The notes under the pieces were generated by a model that was not told where the DNA came from, searched no databases, and saw nothing but the letters and a program-made list of their open reading frames with translations. From Spirochaetaceae bacterium (GTDB lineage Bacteria > Spirochaetota > Spirochaetia > Treponematales > Treponemataceae): 37,199 bases of DNA. The position numbers and the translations under genes are program-made. Positions 17,257-25,810 of the stretch are shown one piece after another. Each line of letters opens with the position of its first letter. Position 1 is the stretch's first letter. The stretch covers positions 1-37,199 of the forward strand of contig JAGARR010000036.1 of assembly GCA_017622135.1 (NCBI GenBank), written 5' to 3'.

Positions 17257-17285
17257 TTGACGCAGGTTTTGCGCTATGGTATTCT
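17257..17285 (+). promoter_or_regulatory. Promoter of yajC-secDF
   Basis: TTGACG (17257-17262), 17-nt spacer ending TGG, TATTCT (17280-17285). Confidence 0.75.
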
Positions 17286-17318
17286 GGTCAAACTAATCTC
17301 AATATTAAGGTGGACTAT

Positions 17319-17726
17319 ATGTCTTATATTTCTCTCCTGCAGGCAGCCGCTGGATCCGGATCAATGCTGATGTTTGTGCTTCCCTTTGGTTTGATTATCC
17401 TCATCTTTTACTTCTTCATCATCAGACCGCAAAACAAGAAGCAGAAGGAAACAGAAAAGATGCTGGCTGCCCTCAAGAAGGGTGACAAGATTGTTACCGT
17501 GGGTGGAATCCATGGTGTCATTTCTTCCACAAAGGAAAAGACCGTCATTGTGAAGGTTGATGACAATACAAAGATTGAGTTTTCCCGTGCTGCCATTGCA
17601 ACGGTGGTTGCTGACAAGGTCGAGAAGGATGCCAAGTCGGGCAAGGACGACAAGAAGGCCGACAAGGCCGCTGAGACACCTGCTGTAGAGACAACCGAAG
17701 AAGCCTCTACAGAGGAAAATAAATAA
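17319..17726 (+). CDS. yajC: Preprotein translocase subunit YajC
   Basis: YajC is a small inner-membrane partner of SecDF. The 135-residue product has one N-terminal transmembrane helix (MLMFVLPFGLIILIFYFFII) followed by the family signature RPQNKKQKE and a GDKIVTVGGIHG segment, then a charged Lys/Ala/Glu tail. I chose the ATG at 17319 because AAGGTGG ends 5 nt upstream; an in-frame GTG at 17310 overlaps that site. Followed by secD after 16 nt. Confidence 0.95.
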   Translation: MSYISLLQAAAGSGSMLMFVLPFGLIILIFYFFIIRPQNKKQKETEKMLAALKKGDKIVTVGGIHGVISSTKEKTVIVKVDDNTKIEFSRAAIATVVADKVEKDAKSGKDDKKADKAAETPAVETTEEASTEENK

Positions 17727-17742
17727 GAACGGAGCATAATCC

Positions 17743-19476
17743 ATGAACAAAAGAAGTCGATTCCTTCTCATCCTTGTTGTTCTCGGTGTTTGCTTTGCCT
17801 TCTTGTGGCCTTCCATCAGCTGGTATATGCGGACACCGAAGGAGCTGCAGAATCTGGCCCTGGGTTCCCTGGAAAAAATCAAGGATTATTCAAATGTACA
17901 GGCCAGTGCTGATGTTCAGGAGCTGAAAGCCCTTGCGAGGTCGAATCCTAATGCAGCCTTGCCGGAAAAGCTCCTGTGGCTGGAAAAGGCTGCTGCAAAG
18001 AACTATAAGGATGCCGGTGAAAGTATTCCTTCACCCATGTCTGTCCGAAGTGCGTTGGAGAGCTATGCCTCCGAAGCTGCACTGCTGGCTGCTGTTGAGG
18101 GGCGGTATCGAGACGAGATTCTCAAGGCGAAGCGGCTGTACAACAACTCCGTCAAGCTCGGTCTGGACCTGTCCGGCGGTATGAGCGTTATCGTCAAGGC
18201 TGATCTGGACGCAGCCTTGGCACAGGCTGGGGATACAGTGGCAGACCCTGCGGTATTCCGGGAGGAGGCCATGGCTCAGGCCATTGAAACCCTTACCAAC
18301 CGCATCGACCGCTTCGGTCTGACGGAGCCGGTGATTCGCCGTCAGGGCGAGGACCGTATCTACATCGAAATGCCTGGTGCTGCCGAGACTGACCGCATTA
18401 ACTCCATCATTATGGGGAAGGGAATCCTGAATTTTCGCTTGGTGGACACGGTTGCCACCAACAGCTTCATGGCCTACTACAACGCCAATCCCGCCAGCAC
18501 CTTCAACGCCGCCGGTGAGCTCATCAATCCCGGCATCATCCCCGCTGACTGCGAGGTGATGGGGCTGTACCAGAAGGACTCCTACGGCCTGGATGAGCGC
18601 ATTGGCTATCTGGTTGTGAAGAAAGAGATTGCCCTGGATGGAAAGCATATCAAGTCCGCCGACGTAGGCTCCGACTATACTGGTCGTCCCCAGGTGAACT
18701 TTGTGCTGGACGGAGAGGGGACCACCATCTTTGGCGACTTTACTACTGCCAATGTGAACGAGAGTCTTGCCATTGTCTCTGACGACAAGATTAAGTCCTA
18801 CGCCCGCATCAACGAGCCGATTACCGGCGGCCAGGTGGCCCTCTCCGGATTTGGTATAGATGAGGTGGAGAATATCCGCAAGGTGCTGCAGACGGCATGG
18901 CTCAGCGTTCCCCTGGAGGTGGAAAGCCAGCAGGTTGTCGGTGCCTCCCTGGGAGACCAGGCTATCAGTCAGGGTGTGAACGCCCTGCTGTACGGCCTGC
19001 TTTCCGTCATGGTCTTCATGCTGCTGTGGTACAAGGGTGCCGGAATCAATGCGGTGGTGGCCCAGGTGCTGAACCTGTACATCATGTTCAGTGTGTTGTC
19101 CGCCTTCAACCTGACTTTGACCCTGCCCAGCGTTGCCGGTATGATTTTGACCATTGGTATGGCCGTTGACGCCAACGTCATCATCTTTGAGCGCATCAAG
19201 GAGGAGCGTCTGCTGGGCAAGAGCCGGGCCGCCTCCATCGCCGCTGGCTTTAACAACGCCTTCTGGGCCATCATGGACTCCAATATCACGACCTTTATTG
19301 CGGCCATGTTCCTGTCCCAGCTGGGAACCGGTCCCATCCAGGGATTTGCCGTCAGCCTTTCCATCGGTGTTGTGTCCTCGGTCTTTACCGCCCTGGTGGT
19401 GTCCCGCCTGATGTTCGATGTGGGTACTGACCTGATGAAGAAGCAGGGAATAAGCATTAGCTGGAGGGTTAAATAA
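17743..19476 (+). CDS. secD: Protein translocase subunit SecD
   Basis: SecD with SecF uses the proton motive force to pull secreted proteins through SecYEG. The 577 residues show a first transmembrane helix near 5-25, the D1 motif LGLDLSGGMSVIVKAD, a periplasmic P1 region including EMPGA, and five C-terminal helices from about 410 with the GMAVDANVIIFERIKEE motif. A stretch of about 85 residues between the first helix and the D1 motif is longer than usual for SecD; I cannot assign it. It overlaps secF by one base. Confidence 0.95.
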   Translation: MNKRSRFLLILVVLGVCFAFLWPSISWYMRTPKELQNLALGSLEKIKDYSNVQASADVQELKALARSNPNAALPEKLLWLEKAAAKNYKDAGESIPSPMSVRSALESYASEAALLAAVEGRYRDEILKAKRLYNNSVKLGLDLSGGMSVIVKADLDAALAQAGDTVADPAVFREEAMAQAIETLTNRIDRFGLTEPVIRRQGEDRIYIEMPGAAETDRINSIIMGKGILNFRLVDTVATNSFMAYYNANPASTFNAAGELINPGIIPADCEVMGLYQKDSYGLDERIGYLVVKKEIALDGKHIKSADVGSDYTGRPQVNFVLDGEGTTIFGDFTTANVNESLAIVSDDKIKSYARINEPITGGQVALSGFGIDEVENIRKVLQTAWLSVPLEVESQQVVGASLGDQAISQGVNALLYGLLSVMVFMLLWYKGAGINAVVAQVLNLYIMFSVLSAFNLTLTLPSVAGMILTIGMAVDANVIIFERIKEERLLGKSRAASIAAGFNNAFWAIMDSNITTFIAAMFLSQLGTGPIQGFAVSLSIGVVSSVFTALVVSRLMFDVGTDLMKKQGISISWRVK

Positions 19477-20720
19477 TGAAGAAGGTGTTTCCGTTTAGCA
19501 AATACATTGTCCCCGCTGTGATTTTTAGTGCGGTGGTCATCTTGAGTGGTCTTGTTCCACTGCTGACCAAGGGCATCAACTTTGGCATTGACTTCAAGCC
19601 CGGTCTTGTGGCAGACGTGCGTCTGGTGAATCCGGTGATGGAGCTCACCTACGATGGTGCCGCCTCTGTGGCGGTGGAAATCAATCCTTGGAATGTGACC
19701 CTGGTGGTCAGCGGTGTGGGTGCCGACAACGAGACCCGTGTCTACCCCTTTGCCGAGTATGCCACTGTGGGTGATATGGCTGGTGCCATGGCCCAGGTTC
19801 CGGGAGTTACAGCTCGTGCTCTGGATGCCGCTATCCCTGCCGATGCCCTGTTCGCTAATTCTGCCGTGGCCTCCGTCCTGTCTGCCACTCCCTACCGCTT
19901 GTACTACAGCGGCGAGGGGCAGCTGACTGATGTTGAGGGGGTTCGCACTGCATTGGCTGGACTCACCGACGTTTCGGTGAAGATGGCTGGCTCAGGCATA
20001 GATGAAGTGTTCCAGATTCGTGTGGGAGACAGTGGCGACGGCAGAACCAGCATGGATCTGCAGCAGTCCATCGTCACTGCATTGGCAGATGCCTTTGGTG
20101 CCGACAATGTGGCCATCATCAAGACGGACTTCATCGGAGCCCAGTTCTCTGGCTCACTGGTATGGCAGTCCGTGCTGCTGGTGCTTGCCGCCTTGGTGCT
20201 GATCTGGATTTATGCCACCATCCGCTTCAAGTGGGACTTTGCACTGGCTTCTGTCATTGCCATCACCCACGACGCGCTGGTGATCATCTCCTTCATCGCC
20301 TGGACACAGATGGAATTCAATACGGTGACGCTGGCGGCCATCCTCACCATCATCGGTTATGGCATCAACGACACCGTGGTTGTGCTGGATCGTGTTCGTG
20401 AGAACGCTCGCCTGATGAATACAAAGAATTTCATGGACATTGTGAACAAGTCCCAGTCAGACTGCTTTGGTCGGACCATGATTACCACTGTCACTACCTT
20501 GCTGGCGGTGACTGCCCTGTGCCTCTTCACCACCGGCAGCATCCATGACTTTGCCCTGGCCTTGATCATCGGTATCATTTCCAGTGCCTATTCCACCATC
20601 ATGATTACCAGCGCCTTCCTGTCCAAGACAAGGAAGAACTGGAAGCCTGATGACGAGGTGAAGGATTTGCCCAAGCAGAAGAGTACTGTGGTGGCCTTTC
20701 CCGATGGCGGCCAAGTTTAA
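19476..20720 (+). CDS. secF: Protein translocase subunit SecF
   Basis: The 414-residue partner of SecD has a first helix near 10-30, the motif INFGIDFKPG, a periplasmic region and five C-terminal helices with TIIGYGINDTVVVLDRVREN, the conserved functional motif. The periplasmic part is larger than in enteric SecF (about 320 residues total). GGAGG is 9 nt before the ATG. Last gene of the yajC-secD-secF operon. Confidence 0.95.
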   Translation: MKKVFPFSKYIVPAVIFSAVVILSGLVPLLTKGINFGIDFKPGLVADVRLVNPVMELTYDGAASVAVEINPWNVTLVVSGVGADNETRVYPFAEYATVGDMAGAMAQVPGVTARALDAAIPADALFANSAVASVLSATPYRLYYSGEGQLTDVEGVRTALAGLTDVSVKMAGSGIDEVFQIRVGDSGDGRTSMDLQQSIVTALADAFGADNVAIIKTDFIGAQFSGSLVWQSVLLVLAALVLIWIYATIRFKWDFALASVIAITHDALVIISFIAWTQMEFNTVTLAAILTIIGYGINDTVVVLDRVRENARLMNTKNFMDIVNKSQSDCFGRTMITTVTTLLAVTALCLFTTGSIHDFALALIIGIISSAYSTIMITSAFLSKTRKNWKPDDEVKDLPKQKSTVVAFPDGGQV

Positions 20721-20739
20721 GGACGATTCATGAAAATCC

Positions 20740-20775
20740 AAAACCGTTTCTGCATGACAGAAACGGTTTTTTTTT
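20740..20775 (+). terminator. Terminator of yajC-secDF
   Basis: Perfect 13-bp stem AAAACCGTTTCTG/CAGAAACGGTTTT with 5-nt loop and a T-run to 20775. The loop and distal arm also contain the -35 box of the ispH promoter. Confidence 0.92.
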
Positions 20776-20782
20776 GTAGAAT
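20754..20782 (+). promoter_or_regulatory. Promoter of ispH, embedded in a terminator
   Basis: ATGACA (20754-20759), 17-nt spacer, TAGAAT (20777-20782). The -10 ends 7 nt before the ATG at 20790, with no ribosome binding site, so the mRNA is probably leaderless. Confidence 0.6.
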
Positions 20783-20789
20783 CCATTCT

Positions 20790-21707
20790 ATGACTACTGA
20801 AAATCACAAGAAAAAAGGACCGAAGGTTGTGCGGGCAAGAGTGCTGGGATATTGTATGGGTGTCCGCAAAGCCATGGAGGGCGCCCACAAGGCTGCAAAA
20901 GATAGTTCTCGTGGACAGGTATGGACCCTTGGTCCTTTGATTCATAACAAGACTGCCCTTGATATGCTGGCCTCGGAAGGGGTGCAGATTTTGAAGGATG
21001 ATGATTTTTCCAAGATACAGGGCGATGACGTGGTGGTGATTCGTGCCCACGGGGTGACTCCCGCTGTGAAGGCTGACGTCACTGCCCGGAGCAGGGCCGT
21101 GGTGGATGCCACCTGTCCCAGGGTGATGCTGAGCCAGAAGCGGGTGGCGGACTTTGCCTCCAGAGGATACACGGTGTTTATCGCCGGAGACAAGAACCAT
21201 GGCGAGGTGACGGGAATTGCAGGGTGCGCCCAGGCCGCCGCCACAGGAGACAGCCGTTGCGTGCTGATTGGAAGTCGAAGGGATGCGGAGGAGTTTGTGG
21301 CTCAAATCCGTTCGGGGGAGACTCCTGAGCCAGAGAAGGCTATCCTCATCAGCCAGACTACCATCAGCCGTTCGGAATACGACTCCATTGCGGAGGTGCT
21401 TTCCCCGACCATTGGTGGTTTGGAGGTCTTTGACACCATCTGTCCTGCCACCACGGAGCGTCAGGAGGCTCTGGTGGACTTGCAGGGACAGGTGGACGGT
21501 GTCCTCATCATCGGGGGAAAGAATTCCGCCAATACCCAGCGGCTTTTGACCTCTGCCCAACGGTACTTTGACAAGGCCGCCCTCATCGAGACTGCCGACG
21601 AGATTCCGCTGGAGTTCTTCCAACTGGAGCGGGTGGGACTCAGTGCCGGAGCCTCCACTCCAGATGAGGTGATTGACGGCGTGGAGCGGCGGCTACAGGC
21701 TGGGTGA
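20790..21707 (+). CDS. ispH: 4-hydroxy-3-methylbut-2-enyl diphosphate reductase
   Basis: IspH (LytB) makes IPP and DMAPP in the last step of the MEP isoprenoid pathway, using a [4Fe-4S] cluster. Its three cluster cysteines are visible in LGYCMGV (Cys22), DATCPRV and TICPATTERQ. About 305 residues, a normal length. The start at 20790 (MTTENHKKKG) is preferred over upstream in-frame ATGs that lie inside the secF terminator. No Shine-Dalgarno sequence precedes it. Confidence 0.93.
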   Translation: MTTENHKKKGPKVVRARVLGYCMGVRKAMEGAHKAAKDSSRGQVWTLGPLIHNKTALDMLASEGVQILKDDDFSKIQGDDVVVIRAHGVTPAVKADVTARSRAVVDATCPRVMLSQKRVADFASRGYTVFIAGDKNHGEVTGIAGCAQAAATGDSRCVLIGSRRDAEEFVAQIRSGETPEPEKAILISQTTISRSEYDSIAEVLSPTIGGLEVFDTICPATTERQEALVDLQGQVDGVLIIGGKNSANTQRLLTSAQRYFDKAALIETADEIPLEFFQLERVGLSAGASTPDEVIDGVERRLQAG

Positions 21708-21810
21708 CTTGGGTATACGGGCCCTTCTGCCCTTTACTTTCCCCCTATTAATTGATATATTTTTATAGAAGCGGGTTTTCCGCTTGGAATTTCATTTTAA
21801 GGAGTAGGCT

Positions 21811-23079
21811 ATGATTAAGACGGTGAAGGACATTGACTTGAAGGGCAAGCGTGTCATCATGCGGGTGGATTTCAACGTGCCCATGAAGGACGGGGTGGTA
21901 CAGGACGACACTCGTATTCAGGCGGCCCTTCCTACCATCAAATATATTCTGGAGCAGTCTCCCCGGAGTCTTGTTCTCATGAGCCACTTGGGTGATCCCA
22001 AGAAGGACGTAAAGAAGGCCAAGGAAAAGGCTGAGAAGGCTGGAAAGTCCTTTACCGCTGCTGATGAAGAGGCATTTATCAATGGAAAGAATAAGATGAA
22101 GCCTGTCTCCGAGTATCTGGCAAAGGTGTTAGGCAAGGAGGTTGCCTTTGCTGAGGGCTGCTTTGGTCAGAAGGTGGTGGTGGACGCATTGCCAGAGGGT
22201 GGCGTGCTGATGCTGGAGAACACCCGCTTCAATGCCGAGGAAACCTCCAAGGACACCCAGGAGCAGAAGAAACTGGCCCAGGAGCTAGCCGCCTACGGCG
22301 ATGTGTACGTGAACGATGCCTTCGGTACCGCCCACCGTGCCCATGCCTCCACCGCCACCATCGCCCAGTTCATGGACGTGAAGGTTGGCGGCTTCCTGAT
22401 GGAAAAGGAAGTGAAGTATCTGGAGCCCATGGTGACCAATCCGCCAAAGCCCATGGTGGCCATCATTGGTGGAGCAAAGGTTTCCTCCAAGATTGCTGTC
22501 TTAGAAAGCCTGCTGAAGAACGCCTCCGCCCTAATCATCGGTGGCGGCATGGCATACACCTTCCTGAAGGCCCAGGGACACAGCATCGGAAAGTCCTTGG
22601 TGGAGGATGACTTCATCGATACCGCCAAGTCCCTGCTGAAGGCCGCCGAGGAGAAGGGTGCGCGGATTATCCTGCCTGTTGACCACCTGGGTGCCGCCGA
22701 GTTCAGTCCTGATGCCGCTGCGGTGGCCATTGACGGTGCCGACATCCCCGACAATCTGATGGGAATGGATGTGGGCCCCAAGACCCTGGCCATCTACAAG
22801 GAGGCAATTCTTTCCGCCAAGTCCATCGTCTGGAACGGTCCCGTGGGCGTGTTCGAGTTTGAGGCCTTTGCCAAGGGAACCGGCGAGGTGGCTCACTTGG
22901 TGGCAGAGGCAACAGCCAAGGGTGCCGTCAGTGTCGTTGGCGGTGGTGACTCCGTTGCGGCAGTGAACAAGTTCAACCTGGCCTCCAAGATGAGCCACGT
23001 CTCCACCGGTGGCGGTGCTTCCTTGGAGTTCCTGGAGGGCAAGACCCTGCCGGGAATCGCCGTACTGGAGACAAAGTAA
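21811..23079 (+). CDS. pgk: Phosphoglycerate kinase
   Basis: Pgk transfers phosphate from 1,3-bisphosphoglycerate to ADP in glycolysis. The 422-residue product shows RVDFNVPMKDG, the substrate-binding LMSHLGDPKK, NDAFGTAHRAHAS, KPMVAIIGGAKVSSKI, WNGPVGVFE and the C-terminal GGGDSVAAV and STGGGASLEFLEGKTLPG. An extra charged Lys/Glu/Ala stretch of about 25 residues follows the SHLGDP motif. AAGGAG ribosome binding site. A small AGCGG/CCGCT hairpin lies in the leader at 21769-21783. The next gene begins immediately after the stop. Confidence 0.97.
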   Translation: MIKTVKDIDLKGKRVIMRVDFNVPMKDGVVQDDTRIQAALPTIKYILEQSPRSLVLMSHLGDPKKDVKKAKEKAEKAGKSFTAADEEAFINGKNKMKPVSEYLAKVLGKEVAFAEGCFGQKVVVDALPEGGVLMLENTRFNAEETSKDTQEQKKLAQELAAYGDVYVNDAFGTAHRAHASTATIAQFMDVKVGGFLMEKEVKYLEPMVTNPPKPMVAIIGGAKVSSKIAVLESLLKNASALIIGGGMAYTFLKAQGHSIGKSLVEDDFIDTAKSLLKAAEEKGARIILPVDHLGAAEFSPDAAAVAIDGADIPDNLMGMDVGPKTLAIYKEAILSAKSIVWNGPVGVFEFEAFAKGTGEVAHLVAEATAKGAVSVVGGGDSVAAVNKFNLASKMSHVSTGGGASLEFLEGKTLPGIAVLETK

Positions 23080-23080
23080 T

Positions 23081-23908
23081 CTGAACCAGGAGTTGGTATC
23101 CCGGCTGCGGCAGTTGGCGGACAGGTACGAGTGTGCCGCCTTCATGGAACATGACCCCAGCCGGGTTCTGCTTCGCTATCGGCAGGTCCAGGACATGGAG
23201 GTGGCCGCCTTCATTGCCGCCATGCTGGCCTTTGGCCGCCGTGACCTGTTCCTGCCCAAGGTGGAATTCCTGCTGGAGCTAGCGGACAGGGGCGGCGGTC
23301 CTGCCAACTGGCTGGTGTCGGGCTTGCATCGACAAACCTTCCCACCCACAACGGTTGCTCCCCAGGACAAATTCTATCGCTTTTATTCCTATCAAGACAT
23401 ACACACCCTCTTGTGTCGCATGGAGTCCCTGCTCCGGGAATCAGGTTCCTTAGGGGAGTTCTTTTGCCGTTCATATCGGGAGCACTGTGCCTCCTGCAGT
23501 GGGACAGAGGGTGGGGAGACTCATCTTTCGGAGCTGATGGGAGCAGCCTTCGCTGACTGCAAGATTGTTCCCAAGGGAAAAAATTCTGCCAACAAGCGGG
23601 TGCACATGTTCCTGCGCTGGATGGTGCGCCGCAACTCCCCGGTTGATGTGGGGCTGTGGAGCTGGTATAGCCCCTCCAAGCTGCTGATTCCACTGGACAC
23701 CCACGTGCTGCAGCAGTCTGTGGAGCTTGGTTTGTTGCCACAGAAGGCAGGGGGAACGGCCCGCACTGCTTGGCTCCTTACGGAGCGTTTGCGGGAGGTG
23801 TGGCCTGATGATCCCTGCCGTGGGGACTTCGCCCTCTTTGGTCTGGGGGTGGATGGGGGTGGTGCCTCCGCTGAATATGCGTGTAAAGATGGACTGTCTG
23901 GAGTGTAG
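23081..23908 (+). CDS. TIGR02757 (DUF2400) family protein
   Basis: The product resembles the TIGR02757 family of unknown function: an early MEHDPSRVLLRY segment, AAFIAAMLAFGRRD, the central NSANKRVHMFLRWMVRR, SKLLIPLDTHV and the C-terminal DFALFGLGV. The middle and end have a helix-hairpin-helix, DNA-glycosylase-like flavour, but function is not established. The start is uncertain: no ATG lies before the conserved region, and CTG 23081, TTG 23093 or GTG 23009 (inside pgk) are options. It follows pgk directly and is probably coupled to it. Confidence 0.8.
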   Translation: MNQELVSRLRQLADRYECAAFMEHDPSRVLLRYRQVQDMEVAAFIAAMLAFGRRDLFLPKVEFLLELADRGGGPANWLVSGLHRQTFPPTTVAPQDKFYRFYSYQDIHTLLCRMESLLRESGSLGEFFCRSYREHCASCSGTEGGETHLSELMGAAFADCKIVPKGKNSANKRVHMFLRWMVRRNSPVDVGLWSWYSPSKLLIPLDTHVLQQSVELGLLPQKAGGTARTAWLLTERLREVWPDDPCRGDFALFGLGVDGGGASAEYACKDGLSGV

Positions 23909-23912
23909 GTTC

Positions 23913-23965
23913 TTGACATATCTATAAAAATGAAAGAAAAAAGTTGTCATATCTATAAAAAAATG
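23913..23965 (+). repeat. Short direct repeat upstream of mcp
   Basis: TTGACATATCTATAAAAATG at 23913 recurs nearly unchanged (T for A at one base, two extra A) at 23944, offset 31 bp, in the gap before the Cache chemoreceptor. It could be a pair of regulator sites. Confidence 0.55.
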
Positions 23966-24009
23966 CCTTGTGGCGGGAATACTTTAAACATCTTTCTTTT
24001 TTCTTGTGA

Positions 24010-24015
24010 TATAAT
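24010..24015 (+). promoter_or_regulatory. -10 box of the Cache chemoreceptor gene
   Basis: TATAAT at 24010-24015, about 38 nt before the ATG. No good -35 box is seen, which would suit an activator-dependent promoter. Confidence 0.5.
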
Positions 24016-24053
24016 AAGAAAAGCTTTGATTTTACATCTAAGGTGGTCACAAT

Positions 24054-25655
24054 ATGAAGAAATTACGGATATCTTTGGGCCTGCAGATTACTATTCTGGC
24101 TTTGGCAAGCTCCACCATCATGGGAGTGGTGCTTTTTGTCTTCATGCTGGTGGGAATGATGAATATTGAGGAATATTCCATCAAGCAGCTGTCGAACAAC
24201 ATGATAACTAGCTATGACGACACGATTTCTGGTCAAGTGGACACGGCAATGAGTATCCTCAAATATTTTAGCGACAAGGCCAAGGCTGGAGAGATTTCCG
24301 ACGCAGAGGCACGGGAGATTTCCTCCGACTTGATTCGTAACCTGCGTTATGGTGCTGAAGGCTATTTCTGGATAGATACTGTTAATGGCGACAACATCGT
24401 CCTTTTGGGCAATGCCACCGAGGGCACGAACCGCTACAATCTCAGTGATGTGAACGGCTTCCACATGATCCAGGACTTCATCAAGAAGGCCAAGGCCGGC
24501 GGTGGCTTTACCGATTTCTGGTTCCCAAAGGCTGGTCAGACAGAACCCATGCCCAAGCGTGGCTACACAAACCTCTTCAAGGAATACAACTGGGTTGTGG
24601 GAACAGGAAACTACATCGACACAATCAGCGCCACCTCAAATGCCGCCTCCGATGAAATCTATCGGATGATGGCTAATTTGGAGATTATGGTTGTTATTGT
24701 GTTCCTTGTTTTGCTGGCAGCCTGTGTCTTTTTCTGCATCTTCTTTTCACGGAAGATTATACAGCCCCTCATCGTGGTAAAGTCCGCCCTGCAGGAGGTG
24801 GCTTCCGGTAATTTGGCTATAGACACGGATCGTTCCGTCCGCAGCAAGGTCATTGCCAAGCAGGATGAGATTGGGGAGCTGGGAAAAGCCCTGGACTCCA
24901 TGCTCACCAACCTGACTGAGGTGGTGGACAAGGTGCAGGACAGTGTCCACATGGTTGATGCCGGCAGTGACCAGATTAGTGCCGGAAGCCAGAGCCTTTC
25001 CTCGGGAGCAGCCCAGCAGGCTTCCGCCACGGAGGAGATGTCCGCCACCATCGAACAGATGGCAGCCAACATTAAGCAGAATGCCACCAACGCCTCCAAG
25101 ACTGCTGCCTTTGCCGATGAGGCTGCCAAGAACAGCCGCAAGGGCGGTGATGCGGTGAACAAGACGGTGGAGGCCATGCGCTCCATTGCAGAAAAGATTA
25201 GTGTAATAGAAGGAATTGCCAGCCAGACCAATCTGCTGGCCCTGAACGCAGCCATTGAGGCGGCCCGGGCAGGTGACGCAGGAAAGGGCTTTGCCGTTGT
25301 TGCCAGCGAGGTTCGCAAGCTTGCGGAGCGCAGCCAGCTGGCTGCCAACGAGATTAATGATCTTGCCACCACCAGCGTCTCCATTGCGGAGGAGGCGGGG
25401 AGCCTCATCAACAAGGTGGTGCCTGCTATCGAGAACACTGCCTCCTTGGTGGAGGAAATCAACGTGGCCTCCCGGGAGCAGGATGCCGGCGCCCAGCAGA
25501 TTGCCCGTGCCATCGTGGAGCTGGACAATGTGGTGCAGGAGAATTCTGCTGCCTCCGAGGAGCTTTCCTCTCAGGCGGAGGAGCTGGCTGCACAGGCTTC
25601 AACCTTGGCAGATGCCATCTCCTATTTCAAGACTGTCGATCACAACGGCCGTTAA
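24054..25655 (+). CDS. Methyl-accepting chemotaxis protein with Cache sensor
   Basis: The 533-residue transmembrane receptor has a first helix at about 10-35, a periplasmic single-Cache (Cache_2-like) domain containing [15 protein letters not shown] and [13 protein letters not shown], a second helix at about 205-230, a HAMP segment, and a signalling domain with the tip motif [20 protein letters not shown] near 382-402. Such domains usually bind small organic acids or amino acids; the ligand cannot be told. There is no CheR-tethering pentapeptide at the C terminus. AAGGTGG lies 7 nt before the ATG. Expected to signal through the che operon products. Confidence 0.93.
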   Translation: MKKLRISLGLQITILALASSTIMGVVLFVFMLVGMMNIEEYSIKQLSNNMITSYDDTISGQVDTAMSILKYFSDKAKAGEISDAEAREISSDLIRNLRYGAEGYFWIDTVNGDNIVLLGNATEGTNRYNLSDVNGFHMIQDFIKKAKAGGGFTDFWFPKAGQTEPMPKRGYTNLFKEYNWVVGTGNYIDTISATSNAASDEIYRMMANLEIMVVIVFLVLLAACVFFCIFFSRKIIQPLIVVKSALQEVASGNLAIDTDRSVRSKVIAKQDEIGELGKALDSMLTNLTEVVDKVQDSVHMVDAGSDQISAGSQSLSSGAAQQASATEEMSATIEQMAANIKQNATNASKTAAFADEAAKNSRKGGDAVNKTVEAMRSIAEKISVIEGIASQTNLLALNAAIEAARAGDAGKGFAVVASEVRKLAERSQLAANEINDLATTSVSIAEEAGSLINKVVPAIENTASLVEEINVASREQDAGAQQIARAIVELDNVVQENSAASEELSSQAEELAAQASTLADAISYFKTVDHNGR

Positions 25656-25662
25656 GGCTCAG

Positions 25663-25715
25663 AACAGCGGCGGTTGCATATTTCCGGCAGGAATTTGCAA
25701 TCGCTACTGTTTTAT
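25663..25715 (+). terminator. Possible terminator after mcp
   Basis: Imperfect stem built from AACAG/CTGTT outer and GGTTGCA/TGCAATC inner pairs, followed by a short T-rich stretch. Confidence 0.4.
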
Positions 25716-25723
25716 ACCCCCTC

Positions 25724-25752
25724 TTGATACTATTCCCTGTTTCCTGTAGACT
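25724..25752 (+). promoter_or_regulatory. Promoter of fusA
   Basis: TTGATA (25724-25729), 17-nt spacer, TAGACT (25747-25752), giving a leader of about 50 nt. Confidence 0.65.
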
Positions 25753-25810
25753 AAGGTGATTCAATTTTTTCTATTATTGCAAACCATTTTTGTTGAGAGG
25801 TAGATACAAG

